Positions 6,825-15,763 of a DNA stretch of 64,000 bases are shown here, in pieces. This DNA is from CPC320 sp002684375. GTDB lineage: Bacteria > Pseudomonadota > Alphaproteobacteria > Rhodobacterales > Rhodobacteraceae. The notes below the pieces were generated by a model, which had not been told where the DNA came from, did no database searches, and saw nothing but the letters and a program-made list of their open reading frames with translations. The stretch is taken from positions 62,001-126,000 of the forward strand of contig CBFIHZ010000001.1 of the NCBI GenBank assembly GCA_965662545.1, written 5' to 3'. The stretch's first letter is position 1. Each line of letters starts with the position of its first letter. A program made the translations under genes and the position numbers.

Positions 6825-8963
6825 ATGATTATTTGGACTATTAAAGCCAAAGTAATGGTTTTTATTTTAACTGTCTGTGTTTCAGTCAGTTGTGTGACTG
6901 GTTTCATCAGCTATACCAGCAGTAAAAATGCCTTGCAGGATCTTGCGCTCACAAAGCTGACGGCTGTTCGATCGGCTAAAAGTAGTGAGCTGAATATATA
7001 TCTGCGGAACGTGAAAGCAGAAATTCAAACGCTCTCAGAAAATCGCATGACGATAGAAGCTATGCGTGAGTTCAACACTGCGTTTAAAACTTCTAGCCGC
7101 CATCTAGGTGATTTAGGTGGATACGAGATGCTTAATGAAACGGGTGGTTTACTGAGCGATTATTATCTAAAGGACTTTATTCCTGGCTTGGAAAAGGGCA
7201 CTCGGCGCAGCTATGAGGTCGAGCGCTTCCTGCCAACCACGCCAGAGACCGTTTATCTACAACATCTCTACATTGCAGCCAACCCGTCGCCGCTTGGTCA
7301 AAAAGTGGAGCTTGTCGATCCGGGGGACGCAAGCGAATACAGTCAAATACACAAGAAATATCACGAGGTTTTGGAAAGCTATCGGAAAAAATTTGAGTTT
7401 TATGACATTTTCTTAGTCGACAGTGAAACCAGCGATATTGTTTATTCCGTTTTCAAAGAGGCAGATTTTGCCACCAACCTCTCTTCCGGCCCGTTCCGCG
7501 AAGCAAATATTGCCAAAGCGTTTCATTCAGCAAATGCGTTTGAAGTTTCCGACGGCGTCGTCTTTACAGATTTTAATTATTATGAACCGTCTTATGGGTC
7601 CCCTGAAGCCTTTATTGCCAGTCCGATTTTTGATGGAGGGAAACGGATAGGGGTTCTTATATTTCAGCTTTCAGTTAAAAAAATAAATGCGATCATGACG
7701 GGTGATGGCAATTGGCAAGAAGATGGTCTCGGGGTAAGCGGTGAAACATATCTTGTTGCTCCCGATTTTTATATGCGCAGCATTTCGCGATTTTTGACTG
7801 AAGATCCTGTGGGGTATTTTGATGCGCTTAAAAAGCTCGGATATCAAAATAATAAATTAGAAGATATGAAGAATTTTAATACGTCAATTTTATTACAAGA
7901 GGTGCGGACCAATGCTTCTGTACAGGCGTTAAAGGGTATAACCGGGACGGATGTTATTGAAGACTATCGGGGGGTCAGTGTTTTAAGCTCTTATGAACCA
8001 GTTAGATTTGGTGATCATACTTGGGCTTTGATTTCAGAAATAGACACCGCTGAGGCTTTTGCTCCGGTGGTCACTCTCGGCTGGGCTTTGGGCTTTTCCA
8101 GTGTTCTGATTGCCACAGTGCTTGTCGCAGTTTCTACCGTGGGTGCGGAGCGAATTGCCGCACCGATTAAAACACTGGCGGATGCAACGGACCGTCTGGG
8201 CAAGGGAGATCGAGATCTGGAATTACCAGTAACGTCCCAAGATGAGTTGGGGCATCTGACGCAAAACTTTAATGAAATGGTCGTAAATCTGCGCACCCAG
8301 AGACGTGTAATCGAGCAACAAAATTCAGAGAATGCCAAGCTGCTTTTGAATATTTTGCCGGAACCCATCGCGGAGCGTTTGAAGAGTGGCGAGTCGCAAA
8401 TCGCCGACGCCTTTCCCAGCGCCAGCGTTATTTTTACCGATCTTGTCGGCTTTACAACGTGGTCGCAGGGCCGTCCACCAATGGAAGTGTTGTCAATGCT
8501 TGATGAATTATTCGGATCCTTTGATGAATTTGCCACCACGCTTGGGGTTGAGAAAATTAAGACGATTGGCGATGCGTATATGGCGGTGTGTGGATTGCCG
8601 ACACCAAATGAAGATCATGCTAAAGTAATGGCAAAGTTGGCTTTAGGTGTTTTGCAGCGCCTGGATGAGTTTAATGAACGCAAAGGTACAAATTTAAAGA
8701 TGCGTGTGGGTCTGCACTGCGGGCCGGTCGTGGCGGGGGTGATTGGCACGTCGAAATTTATTTATGATCTCTGGGGTGAATCCGTTAACATGGCAAGCCG
8801 TATGGAATCGACCGGTGTGCCAAATGAAATTCAGATATCTCAGGCCTTTTATGACGCGCTTGAAGGCGAATATGCGACGGTTCTGCGCGGCGAAATCGAG
8901 GTGAAAGGGGCCGGCAAAATGCAGACCTATCTTCTGCAGCGTCCAGTGGAAGCTGTCGCCTAA
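6825..8963 (+). CDS. Membrane sensor class III adenylate cyclase with HAMP
   Basis: Predicted to make cAMP from ATP in response to an extracytoplasmic signal. Counting from the ATG at 6825 (712 residues; a TTG 12 nt upstream is the alternative), there is a first membrane segment at about 10-28 and a large periplasmic region to about 410 that looks like a Cache-type sensor. A second membrane segment (about 417-437), a HAMP linker to about 495 and a cyclase domain at 530-700 follow. Catalytic residues are intact: metal-binding Asp539 (FTDLVGFT) and Asp583 (IGDAYMA), adenine-specifying Lys579 and Asp648, and Asn655/Arg659 in SVNMASRM. The Lys/Asp pair favours ATP over GTP. No partner gene is visible nearby. 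Confidence 0.9.
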   Translation: MIIWTIKAKVMVFILTVCVSVSCVTGFISYTSSKNALQDLALTKLTAVRSAKSSELNIYLRNVKAEIQTLSENRMTIEAMREFNTAFKTSSRHLGDLGGYEMLNETGGLLSDYYLKDFIPGLEKGTRRSYEVERFLPTTPETVYLQHLYIAANPSPLGQKVELVDPGDASEYSQIHKKYHEVLESYRKKFEFYDIFLVDSETSDIVYSVFKEADFATNLSSGPFREANIAKAFHSANAFEVSDGVVFTDFNYYEPSYGSPEAFIASPIFDGGKRIGVLIFQLSVKKINAIMTGDGNWQEDGLGVSGETYLVAPDFYMRSISRFLTEDPVGYFDALKKLGYQNNKLEDMKNFNTSILLQEVRTNASVQALKGITGTDVIEDYRGVSVLSSYEPVRFGDHTWALISEIDTAEAFAPVVTLGWALGFSSVLIATVLVAVSTVGAERIAAPIKTLADATDRLGKGDRDLELPVTSQDELGHLTQNFNEMVVNLRTQRRVIEQQNSENAKLLLNILPEPIAERLKSGESQIADAFPSASVIFTDLVGFTTWSQGRPPMEVLSMLDELFGSFDEFATTLGVEKIKTIGDAYMAVCGLPTPNEDHAKVMAKLALGVLQRLDEFNERKGTNLKMRVGLHCGPVVAGVIGTSKFIYDLWGESVNMASRMESTGVPNEIQISQAFYDALEGEYATVLRGEIEVKGAGKMQTYLLQRPVEAVA

Positions 8964-9694
8964 CTGCCGTAACAGGTGGGCCCTATGTCTTGAACTGAGG
9001 AACTGCAGACAAACCGCCTGTTGGTTCTGCCGGATAGACGCTCGTACGCACAGTCCAGACAGCCACGACCGTGATTTGTTGGTTAAGACGTCTGCGTAAT
9101 GGCGTTTTTGGGGCTTCATGATTTGAGCAGACGTATTTTCCAGTCCGCTGCGATTTAAGCGGACGGATTTGTGTTGTCGGTTTGCGTTATGCGATCGCAG
9201 AGGTCATTGGTTACCACTTGGCTTGTCGGCTAAGCACAGATGCAATTGTAATCTGCGCTGACCTTTTGGGTGCAGGCTTCGATCTCATTTGCAAAAATAC
9301 AGAGACAAGTCAGGGGTTTTTAACAGCTGGGCTACCAGGCTCTGGATGTATTGTGGGACCTGCTTTAAGCCACGCGATGCTGAACAGTTACCCAGACATG
9401 GCGTTCGCCTAAACATGACAGTAAAGCAGGATATAACATGACAGCTCTGTTGGTTCTGAATCCATCAAAGATTGAGTTAGCAAACGTGAGGATCCAGATT
9501 TTGTCGGCACAATGACCTGCTCGGAAAGTCTGGACCTGATGATTAGGACTTGGCTTTGAATACAAATAATCAGCTGCCTATCTTTATATATGCAGTCAAT
9601 GAATTATTGGTGCTCGGTTCTGGGTGTGAAATGGCTGTTGCGCGGTACGGTAAAAAGGTGCCTGCGCGGTCTGGACCGGGCAGGCAAGTTTAGG
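8964..9694. other. Intergenic region with no supported gene
   Basis: About 730 nt after the cyclase. Short frames on both strands lack ribosome binding sites or family resemblance. A 76-codon frame at 9182-9412 was considered and not accepted. Two inverted repeats occur: an 8-bp pair ACGTCTGC/GCAGACGT (9088-9134) and a 7-bp hairpin GTCCGCT/AGCGGAC (9143-9164). The latter is followed by a moderately T-rich stretch and could be a late terminator. The region may be decayed coding sequence, but I cannot identify it. Confidence 0.5.
9143..9164 (+). terminator. Weak hairpin, possible distal terminator
   Basis: GTCCGCT pairs with AGCGGAC across an 8-nt loop, followed by a G/T-rich stretch rather than a clean T-run. 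It lies about 180 nt past the cyclase stop, so any terminator role is tentative. Confidence 0.25.
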
Positions 9695-9970
9695 TTAAGA
9701 AAATTTTGCGCCCAGAATTTTTCCGATGGTTTCATCGTCCACCAAAGGCGTAATATTGATCTCAATCAATCCGTTCCAGTCAAGCGCATAGTCTGCCAAG
9801 GCACCAGCATCTGAGGATTCGACAATTGCAAAACCGCCGGTTCCGTCAACATTGTGATAACGTGATACAAGCTTTGCACCCTCGGGTGGCATGCCACCGG
9901 TTGCCATAAATTGTTTGATGGTGTTGTCTCTGGCTTGCGGGGAATGGGTCCAGGCAAATTTAAATAGCAT
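9695..9970 (-). CDS. DUF3303 family protein
   Basis: A 91-residue protein resembling the DUF3303 family, whose function is unknown. Visible features are the opening MLFKFAWTHSP, the central MATGGMPPEGAKLVSRYHNVDGTGGFAIVE segment and the C-terminal WNGLIEINITPLVDDE region. These are consistent with a small ferredoxin-like fold. AAGGAGAG precedes the ATG at a good distance. It stands alone on the minus strand, about 200 nt downstream of the HPA operon, from which it may receive read-through. No role can be assigned. Confidence 0.75.
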   Translation of the reverse strand: MLFKFAWTHSPQARDNTIKQFMATGGMPPEGAKLVSRYHNVDGTGGFAIVESSDAGALADYALDWNGLIEINITPLVDDETIGKILGAKFS

Positions 9971-10175
9971 CGGTCTCTCCTTTTGACGGCAACTCCAGTC
10001 TGCTGCGGCTTCAGGCTAAGGTGTTTGACACAGTCATGCAAAATAGCTTTTGGGTATTTAATGATAACTTTGGGTAGATGTTCTTGCCACCTCGTCTCAT
10101 ATGAAGCCGTGCTTTATGGCCGGAGCGCAACACGTTGGTTGCATTTAAAAGAACACCTAGGTCGCTGATCGGTCT

Positions 10176-10985
10176 CTATTGCGCAAAATTTATCTCAACA
10201 ACACCAAAGGGTCCAAAGTCAGCATGAAAGCGGCTGCCTGGCTCAGCTTCGATCGGGCGAATAAAGGACCCGGAAAGAACAATGTCTCCTGCGGATATTT
10301 TATCACCGTAATGATCCATGCGTCGCGCAAGCCAGCACACGCTTTCGATCGGATCGTTTAAAACGCCTGCTCCAAGGCCAGTTTCCTCGACGGCATCATT
10401 TTTTGCAACAATGGCACCAACCCATCGGGGATCGATGGCGTCAAGTCGATGGCGTTCGGAACCCAAAACAATACCAGCATTTGCAGCATTGTCGGAAATG
10501 GTATCCAGCACCGTGCGCGCGCGTCCAGTTTCAGGGTCCAACCTGAGAATGCGCGTGTCGAGAATCTCAAGACTTGGAGTGATATATTCGGTAGCGGCAA
10601 TTACGTCGGCGCGGCTGACGTTTGCACCTTGTAGATCATGCTTCATGACAAAGGCGATCTCGGCCTCGATACGGGGTTCGATAAAGCGATCTTTGGGAAC
10701 CGTTTCGGCGGTGTCAAAAGCCATGGTATTCAAGAGAACCCCGCTGTCTGGGATGTTAATATTCAGCGCCAGTTGCATCGCCTTCGAGGTCAGGCCAATT
10801 TTCCACCCGATTTTGTGCCGCCCCTCGCTATAGTGTAGACGCATCAACGCTGCCTGAACCCGGTAGGCGTCATCCATATTCATGTCGGGATTGGCCAAGG
10901 TGATCATTTGAATTTGATTGCCGGTCTTTTCCGCCTGAAATAAGGCCTGCGCTGTGGTCTCAATGGTCGCAGCATCCAGTGTCAT
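10176..10985 (-). CDS. hpaH: 2-oxo-hept-4-ene-1,7-dioate hydratase
   Basis: Adds water to 2-oxo-hept-4-ene-1,7-dioate in the homoprotocatechuate meta-cleavage pathway, before aldol cleavage. The 269-residue protein belongs to the FAH superfamily. It has the metal-binding Glu107/Glu109 pair in EPRIEAEIAFVM, a further acidic ligand candidate Glu140, and the conserved GWKIGLTSKAMQ segment near residue 60. It is the last gene of the hpa operon and its ATG overlaps the hpaG stop by 4 nt, implying coupled translation. The HpaI-type aldolase that should act next is not in this window. Confidence 0.9.
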   Translation of the reverse strand: MTLDAATIETTAQALFQAEKTGNQIQMITLANPDMNMDDAYRVQAALMRLHYSEGRHKIGWKIGLTSKAMQLALNINIPDSGVLLNTMAFDTAETVPKDRFIEPRIEAEIAFVMKHDLQGANVSRADVIAATEYITPSLEILDTRILRLDPETGRARTVLDTISDNAANAGIVLGSERHRLDAIDPRWVGAIVAKNDAVEETGLGAGVLNDPIESVCWLARRMDHYGDKISAGDIVLSGSFIRPIEAEPGSRFHADFGPFGVVEINFAQ

Positions 10986-11842
10986 ATTTCATCCTCTACG
11001 CTATTGGTTAAGCTACCGATGCCTTCTGCGCTCACAGTAATCTTGTCTCCGGGCTTGAGGAACAATGGCGGATCAAAGCGAGCGCCGGCACCAGTCGGGG
11101 TTCCGGTAATGATTATATCTCCCGGCACCAGCGTGGTGAAAGTCGAGATATAGGCAATCTGTCGACGGATTGGGAACAGCATTCTGCTGGTACGGTCATC
11201 TTGGCGCAACTCGCCGTTTACATGGGTTGTCAGGTGAATATCATCCAGTTGTTCGGCATGCTCGAACGGCACCAGCCAGGGGCCGATAGCGCCGGAATTA
11301 TTCCAGTTTTTACCTTGGGTGACATTGAATTTCGCATGGCGCACCCAGTCTCGGATTGTACCCTCGTTGCACAGTGTCAAAGCAGCTATATGCGCATAAG
11401 CGTCGCTTTCTTGAATGCGTCGCCCCGCCTTGCCAATGACAATTGCAATTTCGCCCTCATAGTCCAGTTTATGAGATTCGGGTGGTCGGATAAGCGGTCG
11501 GTTTGCGCCGGTAAAAGAACGTCCAAAGCGTGGAAAAAGCGACATATGCGCAGGCGCCTCTTGGCCATCTTTATATTCGGCATTCCGGTCGGGAAAGTTT
11601 ACCCCGACACAGATAATTTTTTCGGGGGCTGGTACCGGAATTTCAAATTGAAATTGGCCAGTTGGATGGGTGACCGTCCGACCGCTTGCCGCATCTTTCA
11701 GTGCGGTTAACGCACCGTCTGCGATCACCTCCCGCAAGGTGGGATATTGCGGAAACGCGTCAGATAAAGCAATCATGCCCTGATCTATTACCAATCCATA
11801 AAAAGTGGCGCCGTTTGATGAGAAGGTGGCGAATTTATCCAT
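10982..11842 (-). CDS. hpaG: Fumarylacetoacetate hydrolase family enzyme (HpaG-type)
   Basis: Probable 5-oxopent-3-ene-1,2,5-tricarboxylate decarboxylase / 2-hydroxyhepta-2,4-diene-1,7-dioate isomerase. These are the steps after ring cleavage and CHMS oxidation in homoprotocatechuate degradation. The single FAH domain (286 residues) shows CVGVNFPDRNAEY and metal ligands Glu129 and Glu131 in LDYEGEIAIVIG. The usual NDVSARD motif appears as CNEGTIRDW, so Glu160 replaces the common Asp. ITGTPTGAG is the C-terminal family motif. Classical HpaG of E. coli is a fused two-domain protein, so this single-domain form may cover only one half reaction. It overlaps the decarboxylase gene upstream and hpaH downstream. 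Confidence 0.82.
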   Translation of the reverse strand: MDKFATFSSNGATFYGLVIDQGMIALSDAFPQYPTLREVIADGALTALKDAASGRTVTHPTGQFQFEIPVPAPEKIICVGVNFPDRNAEYKDGQEAPAHMSLFPRFGRSFTGANRPLIRPPESHKLDYEGEIAIVIGKAGRRIQESDAYAHIAALTLCNEGTIRDWVRHAKFNVTQGKNWNNSGAIGPWLVPFEHAEQLDDIHLTTHVNGELRQDDRTSRMLFPIRRQIAYISTFTTLVPGDIIITGTPTGAGARFDPPLFLKPGDKITVSAEGIGSLTNSVEDEI

Positions 11843-13259
11843 AAGACACGTCCTGTCTGCCTGCGATCTCGCATATCACATTATAGGCAAATGTGATGTC
11901 CTCTTGCGTGCAATCAAACTGGCCAACCTGAAACCGGATGACCTTTTCGCCGTCGATAAGGGTTTGCGTCAGATAAATCCGTCCATCATCATTTATTTCA
12001 TCCACCAGCTTTTGATTTAGCGCAGCAAGGCCTGTTGCACCGGCGGGAGCATAGCGGAACGTGAAAAGGGACAAGATAGGTTCTGTCACAATTTCGAAAT
12101 TTTCGGTGTTGCGCAGGGTCTCGGCCATAACGAGCGACCATTCAACGTGATTGCGAATGCGGTTACGCAGTTCTTCCAGGCCATAGTTGCGCAGCAAAAA
12201 CCAAAGCTTTAGCGCGCGGAAGCGGCGCCCCAGCGGGATGGACCATTCAGAGTAATTAATCAATCCATCCTGACCATGGGTTTTCAAATACTCGGGTTGA
12301 ATGGCCAGGGTGCGTACCAGATCCTCTGGGTTTTTCAAAAAATGTGCCGAGCAATCAAATTGAACACCCAACCATTTATGCGGGTTGAAAACGATGCTGT
12401 CGGCCGCGTCAATGCCGTCCCAAAGCTCGCGGAACTCGGGGCAGATCATCGCGGAGCCTGCCCATGCGGCATCTACATGCAAATATAGATCAAACTCTTT
12501 GGCGATTTTGGCAATGTCGCGGATGCTGTCACAAGATCCAGCACCTGTAGCGCCGGTTGAGGCGATAATGCCAGCGGGTTTATATCCTGCCGCGATGTCG
12601 CTTATAATCGCAGCCCGCATCGCTTCGGCACGGAGACCGCGCAAGGGGCCCTCAATTGGCAGGCGGACAATGTTGCTGTCACCCAAACCTGCGACCCAAA
12701 CCGCTCGGTCGATAGAACTGTGCACCTCGCCCGAGCAATACAGGCGCAGGGGTGGCATACTTGACAGACCTTTGGTATTTCCCTGCCAGTTCAAACTGCG
12801 TTCACGCATTGTCAAAACTGCCGCGAGCGTTGCCGAGGATGCGCTGTCTTGGATCACGCCTGCAAAATCGCCTGACAGGCCCACGGCCTGTCGCAGCCAC
12901 TCCATCATCCGGGTTTCCATTTCGGTTGCCGCTGGCGAGGTCTGCCACAGCAAACTATTGACTGCCATTGTCGAGGTCAGAAAATCGGCAAGAATAGCGG
13001 GCGGTGATGCGTTTGATGGAAAATAAGCAAAGAAACGTGGGTGTTGCCAATGGGTTATACCGGGCATCACAACTCGCTCAAAATCCTCCATTATAACGGC
13101 CATATCCTCGCCCTGTTCGGGAGGTGACAGTGACAAAAGTGCGGCGATGTCACCGGGCGCGACCTGCGCTCGAACCGGCCGGTCACGCAGGGTCTTGTGA
13201 TAGTCGGACCCCCAGTCGGAAATTTCTTTACCCCAGCGGGCGTATTCGTCCCAATTCAT
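11835..13259 (-). CDS. PLP-dependent aromatic-L-amino-acid decarboxylase
   Basis: Group II decarboxylase predicted to turn tyrosine, DOPA, phenylalanine or tryptophan into the amine. The 474-residue chain has HPRFFAYFPS near 73, His180 in the VHSS motif that stacks on PLP, Asp263 in HVDAAWAG and the Schiff-base lysine 295 in NPHKWL. These are all in the canonical order of AADC/TDC enzymes. It sits between hpaD and hpaG and overlaps hpaG by 8 nt, so it is part of the HPA operon. That suggests it feeds the pathway, for example DOPA to dopamine or tyrosine to tyramine. This gene is not part of the classical hpa cluster. Substrate is inferred from context. Confidence 0.88.
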   Translation of the reverse strand: MNWDEYARWGKEISDWGSDYHKTLRDRPVRAQVAPGDIAALLSLSPPEQGEDMAVIMEDFERVVMPGITHWQHPRFFAYFPSNASPPAILADFLTSTMAVNSLLWQTSPAATEMETRMMEWLRQAVGLSGDFAGVIQDSASSATLAAVLTMRERSLNWQGNTKGLSSMPPLRLYCSGEVHSSIDRAVWVAGLGDSNIVRLPIEGPLRGLRAEAMRAAIISDIAAGYKPAGIIASTGATGAGSCDSIRDIAKIAKEFDLYLHVDAAWAGSAMICPEFRELWDGIDAADSIVFNPHKWLGVQFDCSAHFLKNPEDLVRTLAIQPEYLKTHGQDGLINYSEWSIPLGRRFRALKLWFLLRNYGLEELRNRIRNHVEWSLVMAETLRNTENFEIVTEPILSLFTFRYAPAGATGLAALNQKLVDEINDDGRIYLTQTLIDGEKVIRFQVGQFDCTQEDITFAYNVICEIAGRQDVSYG

Positions 13260-13268
13260 ATTTTTGTC

Positions 13269-14249
13269 CTATGGTGCGATAATTGGTTGGGCAGTCAGGT
13301 CCGAGGGCTGTGGCTCACTGCCTTCGAACGGGGTTCCATGTTCAAACCAGCTTTTTGGTGCAGGCGCCCCCCATAGGGTCTGGCGCTGTGGATCTTTGAG
13401 GTCCCATTTAATTGGTTCATGATCAGGATCAACAGTTTGATAATCCGAGCAGTAAATTTCGATGCGGTGGCCGTCTGGATCCAGAATATACAGGAAAAAA
13501 GCGTTTGAAATACCGTGGCGTCCGGGCCCGCGCTCGATATTACCGACATAGCCAGTGGTGGCCATCAAATCCAGCAAGTCAATAATGTTCAAAGGTGTTG
13601 GCACCCAAAATGCGACATGATGCATGCGCGGACCAAGCCCGTTAGTGAACGCGATATCATGCACTCCGCCTTTGCGATGCGCCCAAGCCGCCCAGAGACG
13701 GCCGGTTTGTGGATCTTCGGTGTATTCGGTGACCCGAAAGCCGAAATCAGACCAAAACGCCATGCTGTCATCGACATGGCGCGAAAACATATTGAAATGA
13801 TCGATCCGCAGCGGTTTGACGCCGTGATAAAGCGCATAATTTTGATGAATTGACGGAAGACGGTCCATTTTGTGATAAAACTCAATGGGAATTCCGTGCA
13901 GATCTTGCGTCAGCAACGTCCGGCCCTGATAGGGTCGTTCAATCCAGGATACGGGTCGCCCTAAATTTGCAAAATATTTGTGCGCCCGATCAAGGTCGGT
14001 GTCATCATAGGTCTTGAAACCAAGAACTTTGACGGTGATTTCGTCGCTTTTCTCTAGGATGACGCAGTGATGTCCCCGCTCTTCCATGGCGCGCAGGTAA
14101 ATGCGGCTGTCATCTTCGTCGGTAACCTGAAGCCCAAGCGTGTCAGCATAGAATTTGCGCGACGCAGCGAGATCGCTGACCCCAAAGCAGGCATGGCTGA
14201 GCCGAACAGTGTTAAACGCGGGGTACAGGTTTGGTGCGGGCGGGGCCAT
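13269..14249 (-). CDS. hpaD: 3,4-dihydroxyphenylacetate 2,3-dioxygenase
   Basis: Type I extradiol ring-cleavage dioxygenase opening homoprotocatechuate to 5-carboxymethyl-2-hydroxymuconate semialdehyde. The 326-residue protein has two vicinal-oxygen-chelate modules. Metal ligands are visible as His151 in RIDHFNMF, His210/211 in MHHVAFWV and Glu264 in HRIEIYCSDY, with the second-sphere His197 (GGVHDIAF). The length and C-terminal extension resemble the Fe/Mn homoprotocatechuate enzymes of Brevibacterium and Arthrobacter. I start at the ATG at 14249 (CTAGGAGAATAACC upstream); the upstream open frame overlaps hpaE. It lies 2 nt after hpaE. Confidence 0.92.
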   Translation of the reverse strand: MAPPAPNLYPAFNTVRLSHACFGVSDLAASRKFYADTLGLQVTDEDDSRIYLRAMEERGHHCVILEKSDEITVKVLGFKTYDDTDLDRAHKYFANLGRPVSWIERPYQGRTLLTQDLHGIPIEFYHKMDRLPSIHQNYALYHGVKPLRIDHFNMFSRHVDDSMAFWSDFGFRVTEYTEDPQTGRLWAAWAHRKGGVHDIAFTNGLGPRMHHVAFWVPTPLNIIDLLDLMATTGYVGNIERGPGRHGISNAFFLYILDPDGHRIEIYCSDYQTVDPDHEPIKWDLKDPQRQTLWGAPAPKSWFEHGTPFEGSEPQPSDLTAQPIIAP

Positions 14250-14251
14250 GG

Positions 14252-15760
14252 TTATTCTCCTAGTTTTGGAATTTTGTGATCGGTCATGGCAAAGGCGACG
14301 TTTTTGGTTTCCATATAGAACTCGAACGACCAATCACCGCCATCGCGGCCGATTCCGGAGTTTTTTGTCCCGCCGAATGGGGCGGGTAAATGTCGGTTGT
14401 TCTCTGAGTTTACCCAGATCATTCCAGCCTCAAGTGCATCCGAGATCCGCAATCCACGTTTAAGATCGTTGGTCCAAAGGTAGCCGGCCAACCCATAGCT
14501 GACATCATTGGCCATCGCGATGGCCTCTGCCTCGGTGCGGAACGGTAGCGCGGTTAACACGGGGCCGAAAATTTCCTCTTGCGAGATGCGCATGTCGTTG
14601 GTGGCATCGGTGAGCAGCGTTGGAGCAACATAGCAGCCGCCACCCGGGCCATCGATCGTGCGGCCTCCGGTGGCAATGGTGGCACCCTCCTGCTGTGCAA
14701 TGTCAAAATACGACGTCACTTTTTGCAGATGGTTTGGATCAATTAACGGACCGATGGTCGCGGCGGGATCCAAAGGATGCCCCACGGTAATTTTGGCAGC
14801 TTTTTCAGCAACTTTTGCAGTGAAGTCTTCATAAATTTCGGCCTCGACCAGAAGGCGGGACGATGATGTACAGCGCTCTCCGTTCAACGAATATATCATG
14901 AATACGGCCGCGTCGGCGGCGCGCTCCAGATCGGCATCTTTAAACACAATAATCGGGTTTTTTCCCCCCAGCTCAAAGTGCACACGTTTCAACGTATCGG
15001 CACCTTGTTTCATAATCATCGCGCCGGTGCGACTCTCACCAACAAAAGCGATGGCTTTGATATCTGGATGTTCTGTCAATGCGCGACCGGCATCTTCACC
15101 AAAGCCATTGACCATGTTCCAAACCCCTGCGGGTACGCCTGAATTCTCGGCGATTTCGATCAAAAGGCGGGCGGACAGTGGCGATAATTCGGCGGGCTTA
15201 TGCACAACTGTACACCCCGCTGCCAACGCCGGGGCGATCTTCCACGTCGACAGCATGAAGGGGGTGTTCCAGGGCGTGATAATGCCGACAGGCCCGATGG
15301 GCGTGCGCGATGTCACGTTCATTTGTGTGCTGGTAAACAGTGATTTCCCATCTGCGGCAAACGGGGCCTGATCGGCGAAGAACCGGAAATTCTCGGCGCC
15401 GCGCATGGCCGCTTTAGACATAAAACGAATGGTTTGCCCGGTGTCCATCGCTTCAATAAAAGCTATTTCCTCGGCTCGGGCGACAATGCCGTCGGCGACC
15501 GCGTGCAGGATGTCGCGGCGCGCTTTTCCCGTTACGACGGACCAGTCCGCAAAGGCCTTTTTCGCGGATTTTGCAGCTTGGTCGATTTCGCTCGCACCGC
15601 CGCGCGATACTTGAGCCAGAGCGGTGTGGTCGGCCGGAGATTTGGTTTCAAACTGGTCGTTTGACGAAACATCTTGCCCGTCGATACGATGCATGACGCC
15701 CTGAGTCCTGAACTGTTCAAGATACTCATGCGCTTTTTTTATATTGATTTCCAATGACAT
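14252..15760 (-). CDS. hpaE: 5-carboxymethyl-2-hydroxymuconate semialdehyde dehydrogenase
   Basis: NAD-dependent aldehyde dehydrogenase oxidising the ring-cleavage product to 5-carboxymethyl-2-hydroxymuconate. The 502-residue enzyme has ITPWNTPF at about 161, the general base Glu263 in FELGGKNP, catalytic Cys297 in NGERCTSSSR and a C-terminal PFGGTKNSGIGRDGG motif. NGERC is characteristic of the CHMS dehydrogenase branch. It is the second gene of the operon, 3 nt after hpaF, and followed directly by hpaD. The identification rests on the motif set plus its place in the pathway order. Confidence 0.92.
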   Translation of the reverse strand: MSLEINIKKAHEYLEQFRTQGVMHRIDGQDVSSNDQFETKSPADHTALAQVSRGGASEIDQAAKSAKKAFADWSVVTGKARRDILHAVADGIVARAEEIAFIEAMDTGQTIRFMSKAAMRGAENFRFFADQAPFAADGKSLFTSTQMNVTSRTPIGPVGIITPWNTPFMLSTWKIAPALAAGCTVVHKPAELSPLSARLLIEIAENSGVPAGVWNMVNGFGEDAGRALTEHPDIKAIAFVGESRTGAMIMKQGADTLKRVHFELGGKNPIIVFKDADLERAADAAVFMIYSLNGERCTSSSRLLVEAEIYEDFTAKVAEKAAKITVGHPLDPAATIGPLIDPNHLQKVTSYFDIAQQEGATIATGGRTIDGPGGGCYVAPTLLTDATNDMRISQEEIFGPVLTALPFRTEAEAIAMANDVSYGLAGYLWTNDLKRGLRISDALEAGMIWVNSENNRHLPAPFGGTKNSGIGRDGGDWSFEFYMETKNVAFAMTDHKIPKLGE

Positions 15761-15763
15761 GGA

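Noticed and set aside
9182..9412. A 76-codon frame in the gap after the cyclase
   Set aside because: No ribosome binding site, no recognisable family and atypical composition; probably chance.
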